Of a stretch of DNA of 64,000 nucleotides, positions 36,030-47,259 are shown one piece after another. The translations under genes and the position numbers were made by a program. The stretch comes from Anaeramoeba flamelloides (lineage: Eukaryota; Metamonada; Anaeramoebidae), in the NCBI GenBank assembly GCA_027625915.1, contig JANTQA010000047.1, positions 17,670,001 to 17,734,000 of the forward strand, given 5' to 3'. Each line of letters opens with the position of its first letter. Positions within the stretch are counted from its first letter, which is position 1. A model generated the notes under the pieces. That model searched no databases and was not told where the DNA came from. It saw nothing but the letters and a program-made list of their open reading frames with translations.

Positions 36030-36225
36030 CAACCAGTTCCACTTTTAAGACAAAAACTTTCAACGAAATTTAAGGCACAAAAAAAATCTCAATGCAAGGA
36101 ACAAAATTTGTAATTTTTTATTTTACAATTTATTTTACTAGAATCTGAATTTTGTGCCTTAATTTGAGATTTTTTTTGTACCTTAGATTTCGTAACAGTT
36201 TGTGCCTTAGAAGTGAAACTGACTG
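36030..36225. mobile_element. CAGT-ended palindromic MITE, copy 3 of 4
   Basis: A 196-bp copy whose left arm reads CAACCAGTTCCACTTTTAAG and whose right arm ends GAAGTGAAACTGACTG. It is TA-flanked. It sits 270 bp from copy 2 and 90 bp before the next MITE, forming a small cluster. Confidence 0.8.
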
Positions 36226-36314
36226 TATCAAAAATTATAACAAAGTAAGATTTCATAAAATTATAAAAATATATCATGCCTTTTTTTTTTGAATCTAAAA
36301 ATTCAAACAAGAAA

Positions 36315-36847
36315 TAAACCCCGTTCCAAAAATTTGGACACACCCAAAATCAAAAATAGGCAAAAAAAAACCCAATTTATTATATTTTCCCAAACCTAAT
36401 ATAAAGCAACATTTAAGTTACAAGGTATCAATGTTTTTATAAGTAATCATTTTCATCCAAATAAAAGAAAAAAATTTAAAACTCAAAAATAAAAACAGGT
36501 GTGTCCAAAATAATGAAACGAGCGGAACAAAAAATGTATTGGTAAATTTGTTGAAATTTCACCAACAATTGTTGATCGATCAAATGATAAGATACCATCT
36601 ACCAATTGTATTTGATTTTCCAATTTAACAAACTCAACACTAACCTTCTAACAATCATTGAAAAAAAATTTCGAGATCTAACGAAACAGATTACGTAACT
36701 GCAAAAAAGGAAATGAAAACAAAACAAAAAAAGACAAAAAATGAAATTGTTTGTAAAATCAAAATTCTTTCCAATTTGAATTTAAAGTATAGTAATGATG
36801 TTCTTTCAACTGTTTAAACTGTGTCCAAATTTTTGGAATCTAGTTTA
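36315..36847 (+). mobile_element. MITE, GTTCCAAAAATTTGGACAC ends, copy 2 of 2
   Basis: The terminal repeats are clear here: CCGTTCCAAAAATTTGGACA at the left and TGTCCAAATTTTTGGAATCT at the right. TA flanks both sides. It aligns throughout with 8126-8662. TA targets and CCAAA/TTTGG ends suggest a Tc1/mariner-related non-autonomous element. Confidence 0.75.
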
Positions 36848-38290
36848 CAAAAAGATAGCTTTTGATAAGAAATTTCTTAAACAATTCACATTTTTCAAAT
36901 TTTAATTCACTTCTTAACAGTTTATAAAAGAATTTTTTTTATCAAAATTAATTAAAATATACCTTCAAATAAGTACTATATTAACTTTTAGAAAAACAAA
37001 AAACTAAAAAATAAGAGTTATTAACCTCGTAAGTGAATAGAATCAAAAAAAATCCTTGCGCCTTTAATAGATAATTTCGAAATCTTTTTACCCCCACATC
37101 GAAATTAAAAACAAAGCAAAAATCTGATTACCTCAATACCACAACTTTCTTTCAATTCAATTTTCTGAAATGAATTATTTTTTAATAGTTTTAACCATTT
37201 TACATTTTTTGAAAATTTCAAAATTTAACAATATTTTTGATTAATCTAAAAAAAACATTTTAGTCCATAGAAGATTGAAATAAAACTCTCTGTGTATAAT
37301 TAAGTGTCGAAAAATACACTTTAAATATAAAAAACTAAGTTTTGAAATAACTTTGTAAAAAAAATCTACTAAAATTACAAAAAATTAAAATTTTTATTTT
37401 AAACTGGAAAAAAAATTAATTTCATTATTCAATTAACAGATTTTTAATCAATTTTATCTTTCTGCTGAATAAAAAAAGATTAGAAAAATTATTATATCAT
37501 TAAATAAAAACAATTCAAAAATTCTTTCAAAAAGCTTTAAAAATCAATATATAACAAGAACAATTATATGAATATACTTTTTAATTTAATTATTCTTATT
37601 CAATAACGAATAACCCTATCTTAATTATAAAAGTTGATTTTAACAACCCAAAGATTAAAGATGACAATGGATATTTACTATTGTTACACAATTTTATCAG
37701 TATTATAAACAAATAAAACGAAGTCGAAAAAATAATTATACTAAAATCTGTTGAAAAATATTAATAATATATATTCCCAAATAATGTGGTTGAATAAAAA
37801 CAGTTTGTTATTGGTACTCTTACTAATTCAAGATAATATCATTAAAGACTTAAATTTCAAGAAATTGAAAAGTATTTGTGAAATAAAAAATCAATTTTTT
37901 CAATTGAATTTGTATCTTCAAGAATTCAAAATTTGATTTATTTTTTTTCTATTTTGCAAAAAAGTCAAAAGTTTCAAATGTTAATTTTGTTTTTTGAGAC
38001 AAGTTCCAGAAATATATAAAAGTGAAATTTTCTGAAAATAAAAATGTTTGCAAATTTTTCATTTTAATTTTAACAAACAAAAATCCAAAGAAAACGGTTC
38101 ATAATATTTTTGATTGAAAATTAATTGTATAAAATAGAAAAATCTTTTAAAAATGATAATTTATTTCTCAAAAGTTGATAAATCAGTTTTTAAATTAAAT
38201 TTGATTTAATCATTGTATAAATGCATTTATTATTATATTTGGAAAAAAGACTCTAGAAGAATTGCTAATTCCTCAAGATCGACACTTCAA
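36848..38290. other. gene-free stretch upstream of the sorting nexin
   Basis: No coding frame with family resemblance was seen. Short open frames near 37751-37936 are A/T-driven. Confidence 0.5.
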
Positions 38291-38291
38291 T

Positions 38292-38464
38292 ACTACAAAA
38301 AACTCTTGACTTTTTATCAAGGTTTGAGACTTTTCAAACTTTCAATTACTTTCAGACAATTTACAAAGACTTTGGACACTTTTAGAGTAGAAATCTGTTA
38401 TATAAGTCAAAATCTTTGTAAAATTCTCATAAGCTTTCCGAAAAGTCAAGAGATTTTTTGTCGT
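38292..38464. repeat. foldback with ~25-bp arms upstream of the sorting nexin gene
   Basis: CTACAAAAAACTCTTGACTT at 38293 is mirrored by AAAAGTCAAGAGATTTTTTG at 38441-38460. The interior also has smaller repeats of the CTTTCA/GACTTT type. It could be a tiny MITE. It ends next to a good GTAAGT donor-like site at 38466, so a 5' exon cannot be excluded. Confidence 0.5.
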
Positions 38465-38662
38465 GTAAGTTAATTTAATTTTTTCATTTTTTATTCACTT
38501 TTTGGAAAAATACATTTTCAATGTCTGTAAGAAAATTTTGTTCCTTTTTGTTCGTCTTTAGTACATTCTTCAAATAAGTCTTAATTATTGTTTTTTTAAT
38601 AAACCCAAAAGAACTATGGCAGGCCACAAAGAAGAATTGCAGGTTTAGGAGGATCAAGACAA

Positions 38663-40663
38663 ATGCAGAACCTGATGATCCAAGAAATGAAAAATCAAAA
38701 AAATAAAGGAACAAGAACCAGCTCACCAAAGAACAAAAATAGATTTAATTTCCCAAAATTGAACAAAGAAAAAAAAGAAAATAAAGAGAAGAAAAAAAAA
38801 CAACAAAAAATGCCAAAAATAATCTACAAAGCACCCAAACTGGCAACAAAACATGTACAACTTGAAGAGATGACACAGTCACAAATCGAATTAATTGAAA
38901 AACAAACTTGCAATACAAAAAGGTTAGTAACACAAAAACGTAAAGCAGGGAGAGCTGGCAGGCGGCCACCTTCAAGAAAGAAGCGGGCAATCACAAGCGC
39001 TATCAAGATTGATCAAACAAAACACAAGAAAATTACACAAACCAACCAAAAAGACACTATTAATAAAGAACCAAATAAGACAACAACAACAAATACAAAA
39101 ACAACAACAACAAAAAATGAAGAAAAAATAAAAAACAATAATCAAAAAAATGAAAAAAAAACACAATTACCAAAGGTTGAAATAACCAAGGCACCAAAAC
39201 TTCCACCACGAAGAAGAGGATTAACCACAGTTCCGACCCCTGGAAACAGTTTTAGTAATGGCAGAGGACGAGGAAGAGGAAGAGGAAAAGGAAGAGGAAG
39301 TTCTTTTGGATTTGGAAGAGGAAAAGGACAAGAAAACGGAAGAGGGATACAAGAAAATGGAAGAGGAAGAGGAAGAGGAAGAGGAAGAGGAAGAGGAAGA
39401 GGAACTGGAACTGGAACTGGAACTGTAGTCAAAAAAGAAACAAATCTCAAAACCAATAAAAAATTAAATACAAAAGATAAAGAAATGAAAAGCAAAACAG
39501 TAAAAAAACCATTTTATGAGATTAAAATCCAAAATTTCTTACGAGAGGGCGAAGGACGCAAACAGTTTACAAGTTACCATATTGACTTTAAATCCATTAC
39601 CACAGGAGGCGAACAGCAGATGGTGAAGAGGAGATATTCCGATTTTGTCTGGCTGCGAACAAATTTAGCGCTGGAGGCGCCCCAATTTATTGTACCGATC
39701 GTGCCATCGAAAGGGAAGGATCGGTTCAACCCACAAATGATTTTCCGACGTATTAGGGCATTTGAACGATTTATTAACCGTATCTCGGAACATCCTGTAT
39801 TGTGTTGGTCTTCCACTCTTGAACGATTTCTCACTTTAAAAAGTTCTGGGAAAAATTCGCCACTCCCAAAATCGAAGGGCAGGAAAATCAAAAAAAAAAA
39901 AAAAACCAAAGGCGAAAAAGAAGAAGAGCAGGATCCATTCCAACGAGCTATTAACAGATATCTCACTAACCACCAAGAAATGGATCCGGATATTTTGGAA
40001 AAAAGGCAAAACGCGCTCGGTGCATTTGAAAAATCAACCGAAAAGCTTTATGGCACTGTTACCCAATTGGTTGATATCAAAATCCGCCAAGGAGAATTAT
40101 TTAATATCATCCCAGACAAATTGCATTCCGTGGTCGAGCTTGCCGATCCGATCATTTCGGAATCAGAACTTTGGATCTCATTTGCCGACACCCTAAACGA
40201 TATTGCAGACCTGTTCGATATGAAAACTCAACAGGAAAAGGAAGTTGTGGGGGACGCCTTCAGCGAATTTTTCAGGCAATCCTTTGCGCTCAGAGATCCA
40301 TTTGCCTTTTATTCAAAGGCCCTCGAAAAAAAAAATAAAATTAATAAGGAATACGAAATAAAGGCCCAAAAAATTGAAAAAAATAAAAGCTCCAAAGAAA
40401 GTAGGGCCTATAGAGATCTGCTCGCATTCGAAAAAAAAAAATTCGCCATCGATAAAGAATATAATGACTGCTGCAAAATTTTGACTCATGACTTGAAAAG
40501 ATTTGATAAACTCACCATTTTGGAATATAAAAAAACCTTGCTTGACTATGCAATGTCGCAATATTCATTCCAAAGAAGTTTGTTATCAATGTTTAAAAGA
40601 TTTGTCGATACAAATAAAGACTTTTTAATAATGGAAACTGAAAATCAATATTTAAATCAAAAT

Positions 40664-40694
<31 letters not shown>

Positions 40695-40732
40695 GAAACG
40701 AAAACGAAAATGAACTTGAAAAAGATAATTAA
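38663..40732 (+). CDS. PX-BAR sorting nexin with Arg/Gly-rich N-terminal region
   Basis: Sorting nexins of this class bind phosphoinositides and curve endosomal membranes. The product from this ATG is 689 aa. Residues ~1-180 are Lys/Thr/Asn-rich. About 197-255 is an Arg/Gly tract (GRGRGRGKGRG, then repeated RG, then GTGTGT). The PX domain is at about 283-389, with RRYSDFVWLRTNLALEAPQ, the PSKGKDRF turn and RRIRAFERFINRISEHPVL, all PX signatures. A Vps5/SNX1-2-like BAR domain fills about 426-660 (EKRQNALGAFEKSTEKLYG, then long helices). The tail is NENENE-rich. The frame stays open upstream to 38603, encoding GRPQRRIAGLGGSRQ, so a 5' exon spliced at about 38611 may supply the true start. The family is firm; the exact ortholog is not assigned. 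Confidence 0.88.
39250..39425 (+). repeat. GGAAGA/GGAACT coding repeat (RG/TG tract)
   Basis: Tandem GGAAGA hexamers encode Arg-Gly dipeptides, followed by GGAACT units encoding Gly-Thr. They lie inside the sorting nexin gene and produce spurious Pro/Leu open frames on the other strand. Confidence 0.9.
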
Positions 40733-41384
40733 ATGGCAAAATGGCATTTATTTTTTCGAATCGAGATTATTTAATATGATAATGATTATTATTATTATAG
40801 TCATTTCAAAAAAGTGTGACAAAAAAGTTTTCAAAAGCATCTATCCGTAAAATAGATGATAAACTTTGCTTGACCTATTTTTTTCAGAGCATTCCCTAAT
40901 AAATTTTTTGATCACACTTTTTTAAAACAACTTTCTTATTTTTTTTTTTATCATTATTTTTATTTATTAATTTTTTTTTTTTAAAATTAATATTCAATGA
41001 AAAATTGTTTCAGTAAAACAGTTTTTATTTATTTACTCTTATTATTTTATAAAAATCTTTGAATTTTTTGTTTTATATATAATAAATTGATCTTTTTTTT
41101 TTTTTTTTTTGTTTTTTTTAATTTGTAAATTCTTTTTAATGGAATAAGTACATTTTACCAATTTTGAATGCCACAGTTTATGTAAAACTGAATTATTAAA
41201 ATCATTTCTTTAACCAAATACCTGAATATTTTAATAAATATGAGAGTTGGATATCCGAGTCGAAGATATTTACAAACCAATTAAAAAATGGAAATCAAAA
41301 AATGATAAGATTGAGCTTGAAAATAAAATATAAATCATTTATTTATTGATCTTATCCGTAAAATTTGATACAATTACTAATACT
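40733..41384. other. intergenic downstream of the sorting nexin
   Basis: No gene. Several long T runs are present. Confidence 0.5.
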
Positions 41385-41625
41385 TCTTTCCTTTGTTTTA
41401 TATATAATTCTTCAATGGAAAAAATTTTAGTTTGAAAAATTTTTGATTCAAAAATTACTTTCTATTTCGAAAGAATTCTCAAAATGAATTGTATATTCTA
41501 TTTTATTCTAATTCATCTAATTTTAACTTTGATTCAATAAAATAGATTTTTTGAATTGGAATATTCCTCTTCAGAAATAAAGATCTTTTGGATGTACTTT
41601 TTTTGATTTTATTATTATTTATACC
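41385..41625 (+). repeat. dispersed repeat, copy 2 of 2 (see 1-300)
   Basis: Aligns with 1-300 in the same orientation through AAATTTTTGATT, GAAAGAATTCTCAAAATGAA and CTAATTCATCTAATTTTA. No coding frame. Confidence 0.45.
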
Positions 41626-42122
41626 TGTTATATAGACAATTCGTATGTATTCTAAATTTTATTATTATGTTTTATAAATATTTCTTTTTCTTTGGTTTGA
41701 ACATTTTGGAGTTTTTTATTTATTTTAATAAAATAATCCCTTTTTTTATTCTTTAAAACACTATTATTTGTTTATACTTATATTTTTAATAACAACATTT
41801 GAAAAAATAGTAGTGGTTCAAGAAATCAACGAGGTATTTAAATAGGATGAATTTCATCTTAATTTTAATTTTCATCCATTTCATCAGATTAGAAACCCCT
41901 TTTAACTAAAAAGAGTCCAATTTTATTGAAGAAATAGAACTTACACTAAGATTTTGACTAATCAAAATTATCAAATTTATTGCACTTGTCGGGAATTTTT
42001 TATCAAAGCTCTTATGGTTAGAAAACTTAAGGTAATAAAGAAAAAATAATAAAAATAAAGTTAAAACAAAAAATCTTTAAAATAGTAAAAAATATATAAA
42101 TTCGGGCACTCAGTGCCCAACT
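41626..42122. other. gene-free spacer
   Basis: A small palindrome GGGCACTCAGTGCCC at 42105-42119 sits immediately before the foldback element. Nothing else was seen. Confidence 0.4.
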
Positions 42123-42905
42123 CTGAGAGTCGTGAATACCAATTATTAATCAGGGAATGTGGAATTTTTATCTATAATTGATAATCTTTCTAACGGGCTT
42201 GTGATCCTCATGTATATTCTGGAGAGGTATCTAGGTTTTCCAGAATTAGAAAGAATTTAGTAAAATCAAGGTTTTTACTCAATTCTTTCAAATCCGGAAA
42301 ACCTACCCATAGTTGATATGTTTCTATTTGGTCATGAAAATGATAAATTTATTTTTTATAAATAGTTTAATTATTTTTCTTCTTCTCTTTTTTTTTATTT
42401 GATGATTTTTCTTTAATTACTATTTTATCTATAAATAAATAAAAAAAAACTTACACTAAGATTTTAAACCCAATATTCTTGTCAAAATCAATTTTCAATT
42501 TTAAGATCTGAATATTTTTTCTAATTTCATTAAATGTTTTTTTTGTATTATTCTTTAATTTTTTTTTTTTCAAATTATATTATAATTTTTTTATTTATTT
42601 AGAAAAAGGTGCAATTAAAGAAAATTCATCAAATAAAAAAAGAGAAAAAGAAAATTAATTAAAATATATAAAAAATAAGACTACCATTTTCATGATCAAA
42701 TAGAAACTATCCACTTGTCGTTAAGTTTTCCAGAATTTGAATGAATTGAGAAAAATCCTTGGTTCTCCCAATTCTTTCTAATTTTGGAAATCATAAGCAC
42801 TTACCCATAATACACAGGAGGAGCAATAATCCAAGAGAACGATTATTGATTGCAAATAAAAATTACACAATCTATAATTAATAAAAGGTATTCCACGACT
42901 CTCAG
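42123..42905. mobile_element. foldback element with long inverted arms
   Basis: The left end CTGAGAGTCGTGAATACC matches the reverse complement of the right end (GGTATTCCACGACTCTCAG). Arms continue inward through the TCTATAATTGATAATC-type block and GTTTTCCAGAATT modules to TATGTTTCTATTTGGTCATG / CATGATCAAATAGAAACTAT, giving arms of about 250-300 bp around an A+T-rich centre. Length is about 780 bp. There is no coding frame. Confidence 0.7.
42232..42305. repeat. palindromic GGTTTTCC module
   Basis: AGGTTTTCCAGAATTAGAAA with an inward AGAATT...AGTAAAATC is mirrored by TTACTCAATTCTTTC and GGAAAACCT, giving ~33-bp arms. Related modules occur at 26280-26345, 30490-30530, 42722-42790, 51120-51175 and 51225-51290. 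Confidence 0.65.
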
Positions 42906-42937
42906 AAAATTATATTATCATTAAAACTAAATCAATT

Positions 42938-42960
42938 ATATATATATATATATATATATA
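42938..42960. repeat. (TA)n microsatellite
   Basis: About a dozen TA units. Confidence 0.9.
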
Positions 42961-43375
42961 ACTATAAATAATATTTAAGAAATGTGAGGAATAATATTTT
43001 TTTTTTGGATTAGAATCAATACACTTTATTCTTCTTAAAAAAAGTATTGTCAAATATTTTAATTCTCTAAATAAATTGAGATTTGGTACAAGATGTTTCA
43101 ATGAAAGTATTCAAAATATATTTTTACAATTTTATTTTTTTTGAAAAATTTATATTTTGTTGTGGAATTTCTTTTATGAACCTCTAATTTCATCATAAGT
43201 TTATAATTTCTTTTATTTCTAAACAATCAAATTTGGCCAATTCATAAAAAAAAAAAAAAAGTCATATATTCAACTGATTATATAATATTAGTAGTAGTTT
43301 TGTAATAATAAGAGTTTCAAAAATGAGAACTTACAAACTTTTAAGAAAATTTGCATAGAAATTGTGTTTTTATTC

Positions 43376-43953
43376 TAAACTCCATTTCACTCAAAGGGGC
43401 CCAGCCAAAAATGAAAAAGTCACTTTATTTTTAAGAATCAACCAAACTTAGATTGTTTAGAAATAAGAGAAATAATAAACTTCATATAAGAGTCCATAAT
43501 TATAAAAGAAACCCCTGAACAAACCATTAAATTTCAAAAAAAAAAAAATGTTCAAAAAATTTTTTGGGCCCCATTCATTGGAACGTCTTGTGCAAAATTC
43601 TCAAGTTCTTTAGGAAATTAAAATCGTTGATAATACAATTTTTTACTTGTAAATGTATGAATTTTAAAAGAATATACAAAGCTTAACTTTTCTTAAGGTT
43701 TATTTCGTTTTTCAAACATTTTTTTTTTCAAAGTTAATTTTTAACAAAATAAAAAAGAAAAGAAGAAGAAAAAAAAAAAAAAAAAAAAAAAAAAAGAAAA
43801 AAACAAAAAAAAAAAAAATTTTACAAAATGAGAAAAAATGATTTTGATCTAAAAATTGAAAATTTTAGTTTGATAAGAGTAATAAATTAAACTCATAGAA
43901 TGTCTACCATTTCTTCAATAAAACTGGGCCCCATTGACTGAAAAAGAGTTTTA
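43376..43953 (+). mobile_element. MITE of the AAACT...GGGGCCCAG family
   Basis: The left end TAAACTCCATTTCACTCAAA continues GGGGCCCAGC; the right end is CTGGGCCCCATTGACTGAAA then AAGAGTTTTA. It is TA-flanked and about 578 bp long. It aligns with 54934-55516 (direct) and the reverse complement of 54021-54610. A long internal A tract lies at 43765-43797. Confidence 0.75.
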
Positions 43954-43969
43954 AATAAAATTTAATTTT

Positions 43970-44770
43970 TTTAAATAAAATCTTTTTTGAAGATTTTTAG
44001 GAACTAGAAATTTTATCCTCAAAATTCAAAATAAATTTTTTTATTCCAACAAAACAATATTTCAATTATTGTAACGATTCTTGAGAATAAGGTCAAACTA
44101 TTTGTTAAAAATATTTTTCAAAATTAAAAATTTTATTTAACATTTTGTTTTAATTTTTTGGAAATGGGAAAATATCTATTTCAAACTTTTTATAAAAAAA
44201 CAAATTTTTACTTATGGATTTAAATTTCATTTGACAAACTTTTCTTAACCTTCAATGAAATCTAGATGTGTTTTCATCACTTATACTTCTATTAATTTTA
44301 TTTAGTAATATTTTAATTGAAATATTAATAATAAAAATTAAAAATAAAAATTTTTTACAAAATCAAGACTTTAGAACAAAATAACATAAATAATAATATT
44401 TACCAGTTTTCAAGAATCCACTTATTCTTTAATGAAAAATATCGGTTACTTTTTTTATTGTTATATTGGAAACATGTGAATTTTGATTTTCAACAAATAG
44501 ACTCAAATTAATAAATTATTTTAATGAAGTTAACTAATTAATTTCATTCACCCAAAAACAAATTACAAAAAAAAAAAATTGAAAGATCTTGACAAGATTT
44601 CATTTTATTCTCAAAAAAAATATTTGTTCCAATAATAAATTCAGTTATTGAATTGAAAAAATACCTGGTTTCATGTGTTTATGTGAAAGTGATGTTATTT
44701 TGGTTTTTAGCTGATTGATCTTTGACCTGATATGGTTTTTTATGTGGTGAAAAACTACATTTTTGGAATT
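43970..44770 (+). repeat. dispersed repeat block, copy 2 of 2 (see 27600-28400)
   Basis: Aligns directly with the block in the RCC1-BTB intron, including TTGTAACGATTCTTGAGAAT and TTTAGCTGATTGATCTTTGA. No coding frame. Confidence 0.55.
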
Positions 44771-45482
44771 TTTTTTTTTTTTTAACGAAATCCTAATAGA
44801 TGAGTTTAAGACTCTAAAATTCAATGATTTTTAACATTCAATAAGTACATAACGCGGAATACAATATTCAAGTGTTTAATCAAAAAATAAATAAATTTTT
44901 TAAATATTTAGAAGATATAACTTTTTGTTTGAAAAATTTTAAAAAAACTCAAAAATAAAACCCTTGAACTGACTTCTTTTTACAGTCCTTCATTTTCTTT
45001 TTCTGATTATAAATATTTCCAATCACATATCAAAAAAATGATGCTTATCAAATATAACATTTGAGAATATCTTGGAACAACTGTATGTTGAATTAAAATA
45101 CACTGCAAATAATTAAGAAATAAAATCTTAAACATATCATATAAATACAATTTTTATACAAAGTGAATCCGATAACAAATTGTTTGAAATCGTTATGAAT
45201 TCTCATTTGAAGAAAAAAAATCAGGAAATTTTTAAAATAATTAATATTTTTTTTATTTACTAATAACAAGATTTATTTTGAAATTTTCGCAAATAGGAAA
45301 AAAAAAAGATTTTACTTTCATTCATCCCACTTTTTAATTGGGGTGAATTATAGTACTTTAAAAAAAAATAATTTAATATTATTTAAAGGTTTTTTTTTTT
45401 TTTTAAATAAATCCATTGTGATTTAACATATTTTGATTTAATTGTATTCACTATGTTCTAAAACTTTATTTTTTGATATATT
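44771..45482. other. gene-free spacer
   Basis: No coding frame or shared repeat was recognised. Confidence 0.4.
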
Positions 45483-46025
45483 TTATTTCCTTTTTTTAAA
45501 AATTTTTTTCTTTTTTTTTTGTTTATTTTTAGGTTGATGGAATTGTTGATCATTATTCTTGTTTTCTATTAATGGTTCTCCACAAAAAGAAATTGGGCCA
45601 TAACCTTCAATATTATTTTTAATTCTTTTTGAAAGTATGAAGTCGCACGAATATTTTCTTATTTTCAATAACTTTGATTTTTTGTTCTTTTTCTTGTTTT
45701 TATTTTCATTTATATTTTCTTTATTATTTTCTAATTCTTTACGAAATGATTTCTTCTTCTCCCCTGTTTGTAAATTTGTTTCATCTTGTTTCATCTTTTT
45801 ATGTTTGATACCTTTCGGTTGCCGAATTGAATTTCTAGAATTAGTAGTGTCTTGTTGTTTTAATTTTTTGTTTTCTAATTCTAAAAATAAAAGTTTGTTT
45901 TGTAATTGTTTTAGTTCTTTTTTGAGTTTTTTATTTTCGATGTCTAAATTATTTTTTTCAAAAATAACTATATTTCGTAGTTTATTTGTTGATTCTAAAG
46001 CACACCCCCTTCTTTCTATATGGTC
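45483..46025 (-). CDS. small coiled-coil protein, partial (unknown)
   Basis: An open minus-strand exon encodes about 180 residues. It starts after a CAG acceptor at about 46027-46025 with HIERRGCALESTNKLRN, then a heptad-like Leu/Lys/Glu stretch (ENKKLKKELKQLQNKLLFLE) predicted to form a coiled coil. A basic Asn/Lys-rich middle follows, then ISFCGEPLIENKNN and a poly-Lys C-terminus. No ATG lies near the exon start, so a 5' exon is expected but not found; an internal Met at 45794 would start a shorter form. The ordered codon use in the coiled-coil part suggests a real gene. No family is recognised. Confidence 0.45.
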   Translation of the reverse strand, partial: DHIERRGCALESTNKLRNIVIFEKNNLDIENKKLKKELKQLQNKLLFLELENKKLKQQDTTNSRNSIRQPKGIKHKKMKQDETNLQTGEKKKSFRKELENNKENINENKNKKKNKKSKLLKIRKYSCDFILSKRIKNNIEGYGPISFCGEPLIENKNNDQQFHQPKNKQKKKKKIFKKRK

Positions 46026-47259
46026 TGATTATTATTATTATTATTTTTATTTTTTTTGGAGAAAATTATATAATTTAAAAAGTAAAGATTTTTAGAATAT
46101 TTAATACAAATATAAGTAAAAAAAATATTAAATATCAAATTTAATTTTTTTTCAAAATTTTTGTCAAAATTTGAATTGTCAAGTTTACTAAAAAAATTTT
46201 TTTCAATTTTTATTTTTAAATTTTATTGAGGTATTTCTACTTATGATTACGAATATAATTTTAAATAAAGAACAATATACTATGTTTTTAAAGTGTATTA
46301 TTGTAAAACTTCCCCTTTAAACAGTTTGAGTTATACTGTTTAAAACCAAGAGTCTTTACCATTTTCAAGATAATACGTAATATAAAATAATGTTATTGTA
46401 TATTGGCAATACTAATTATGAAATACTTGAATTATTTTGGTTTCTATTTTTAGATTTGGAAAAGAAAATAATTTAAAAAAATTCCAAAACGACAGATTTT
46501 TAATTGGGATCATGAGTAGCAAATCTAATATTTTAATTGTTCAATAATATTTATAATAGATTTTCTGATCCATTTGAACTATAGGACACCAATATTCCTT
46601 GCTTTCAATTATAATGTGCTTTAATTATATACACATCAATGGCTGACGTTAATTCCTTAAAAACAAATAAAAAAAAAATAATTTAAAATACAGATAATTG
46701 CTGTGAAATATATATATATATATATATCACAAAAAAGATGGTATTTGTTTTTGAATTTTTTATAATTAAATTAATAAAGTTGGTAAAAATGATCAAAGCA
46801 GCCAGAATTTTTCTTTTTAATACTGATATTTGAAATTTGACTGGGGAGAAAATTTCATCCGATTTTAATGTTTTTGGGTAATTACAAATACTTTCATTAA
46901 AGATTCTGAGTTCGACAAAAATAAAATAAATAGAGATCAGAAAATCATAATTTAAAACTAGGAATTTAATTGTCTAAAAAAAAAGCGAGCAAAAATGATC
47001 AAAACAACCAGAATTTTTAAAAGTTGATCAGAATCCAAATGTGAATTAAAATCTTTTAAAAAGAATGACATCTAATTTAGATTTTATGAATTTCAATTTA
47101 ATCAAAATAGCCCAATTAGTTTCTTGTAAAACTAAAATACTTTTTCTTTTAAAACTAAATCTTAATAGGGCCCGGAAATGAAGAATTATTCCGACACTTT
47201 ATTTTTGTTATTTTAAAAATAAGTCTTTATAAGTTTAATAAGCTGAATTTTAGATCATT
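46026..47259. other. gene-free stretch with a (TA)n tract and a short direct duplication
   Basis: A (TA)n run lies at about 46708-46726. Two similar ~45-bp blocks, GTAAAAATGATCAAAGCAGC and GCAAAAATGATCAAAACAAC, are about 205 bp apart (46785, 46989). No gene was recognised. Confidence 0.5.

Noticed and set aside
39142-39495. Minus-strand Pro/Leu repeat frame
   Set aside because: Antisense shadow of the GGAAGA (Arg-Gly) repeat of the sorting nexin.
45637-46095. 152-residue plus-strand Phe/Leu-rich frame
   Set aside because: Mirror image of the Lys/Glu-rich coiled-coil exon on the minus strand; its hydrophobicity is a by-product.
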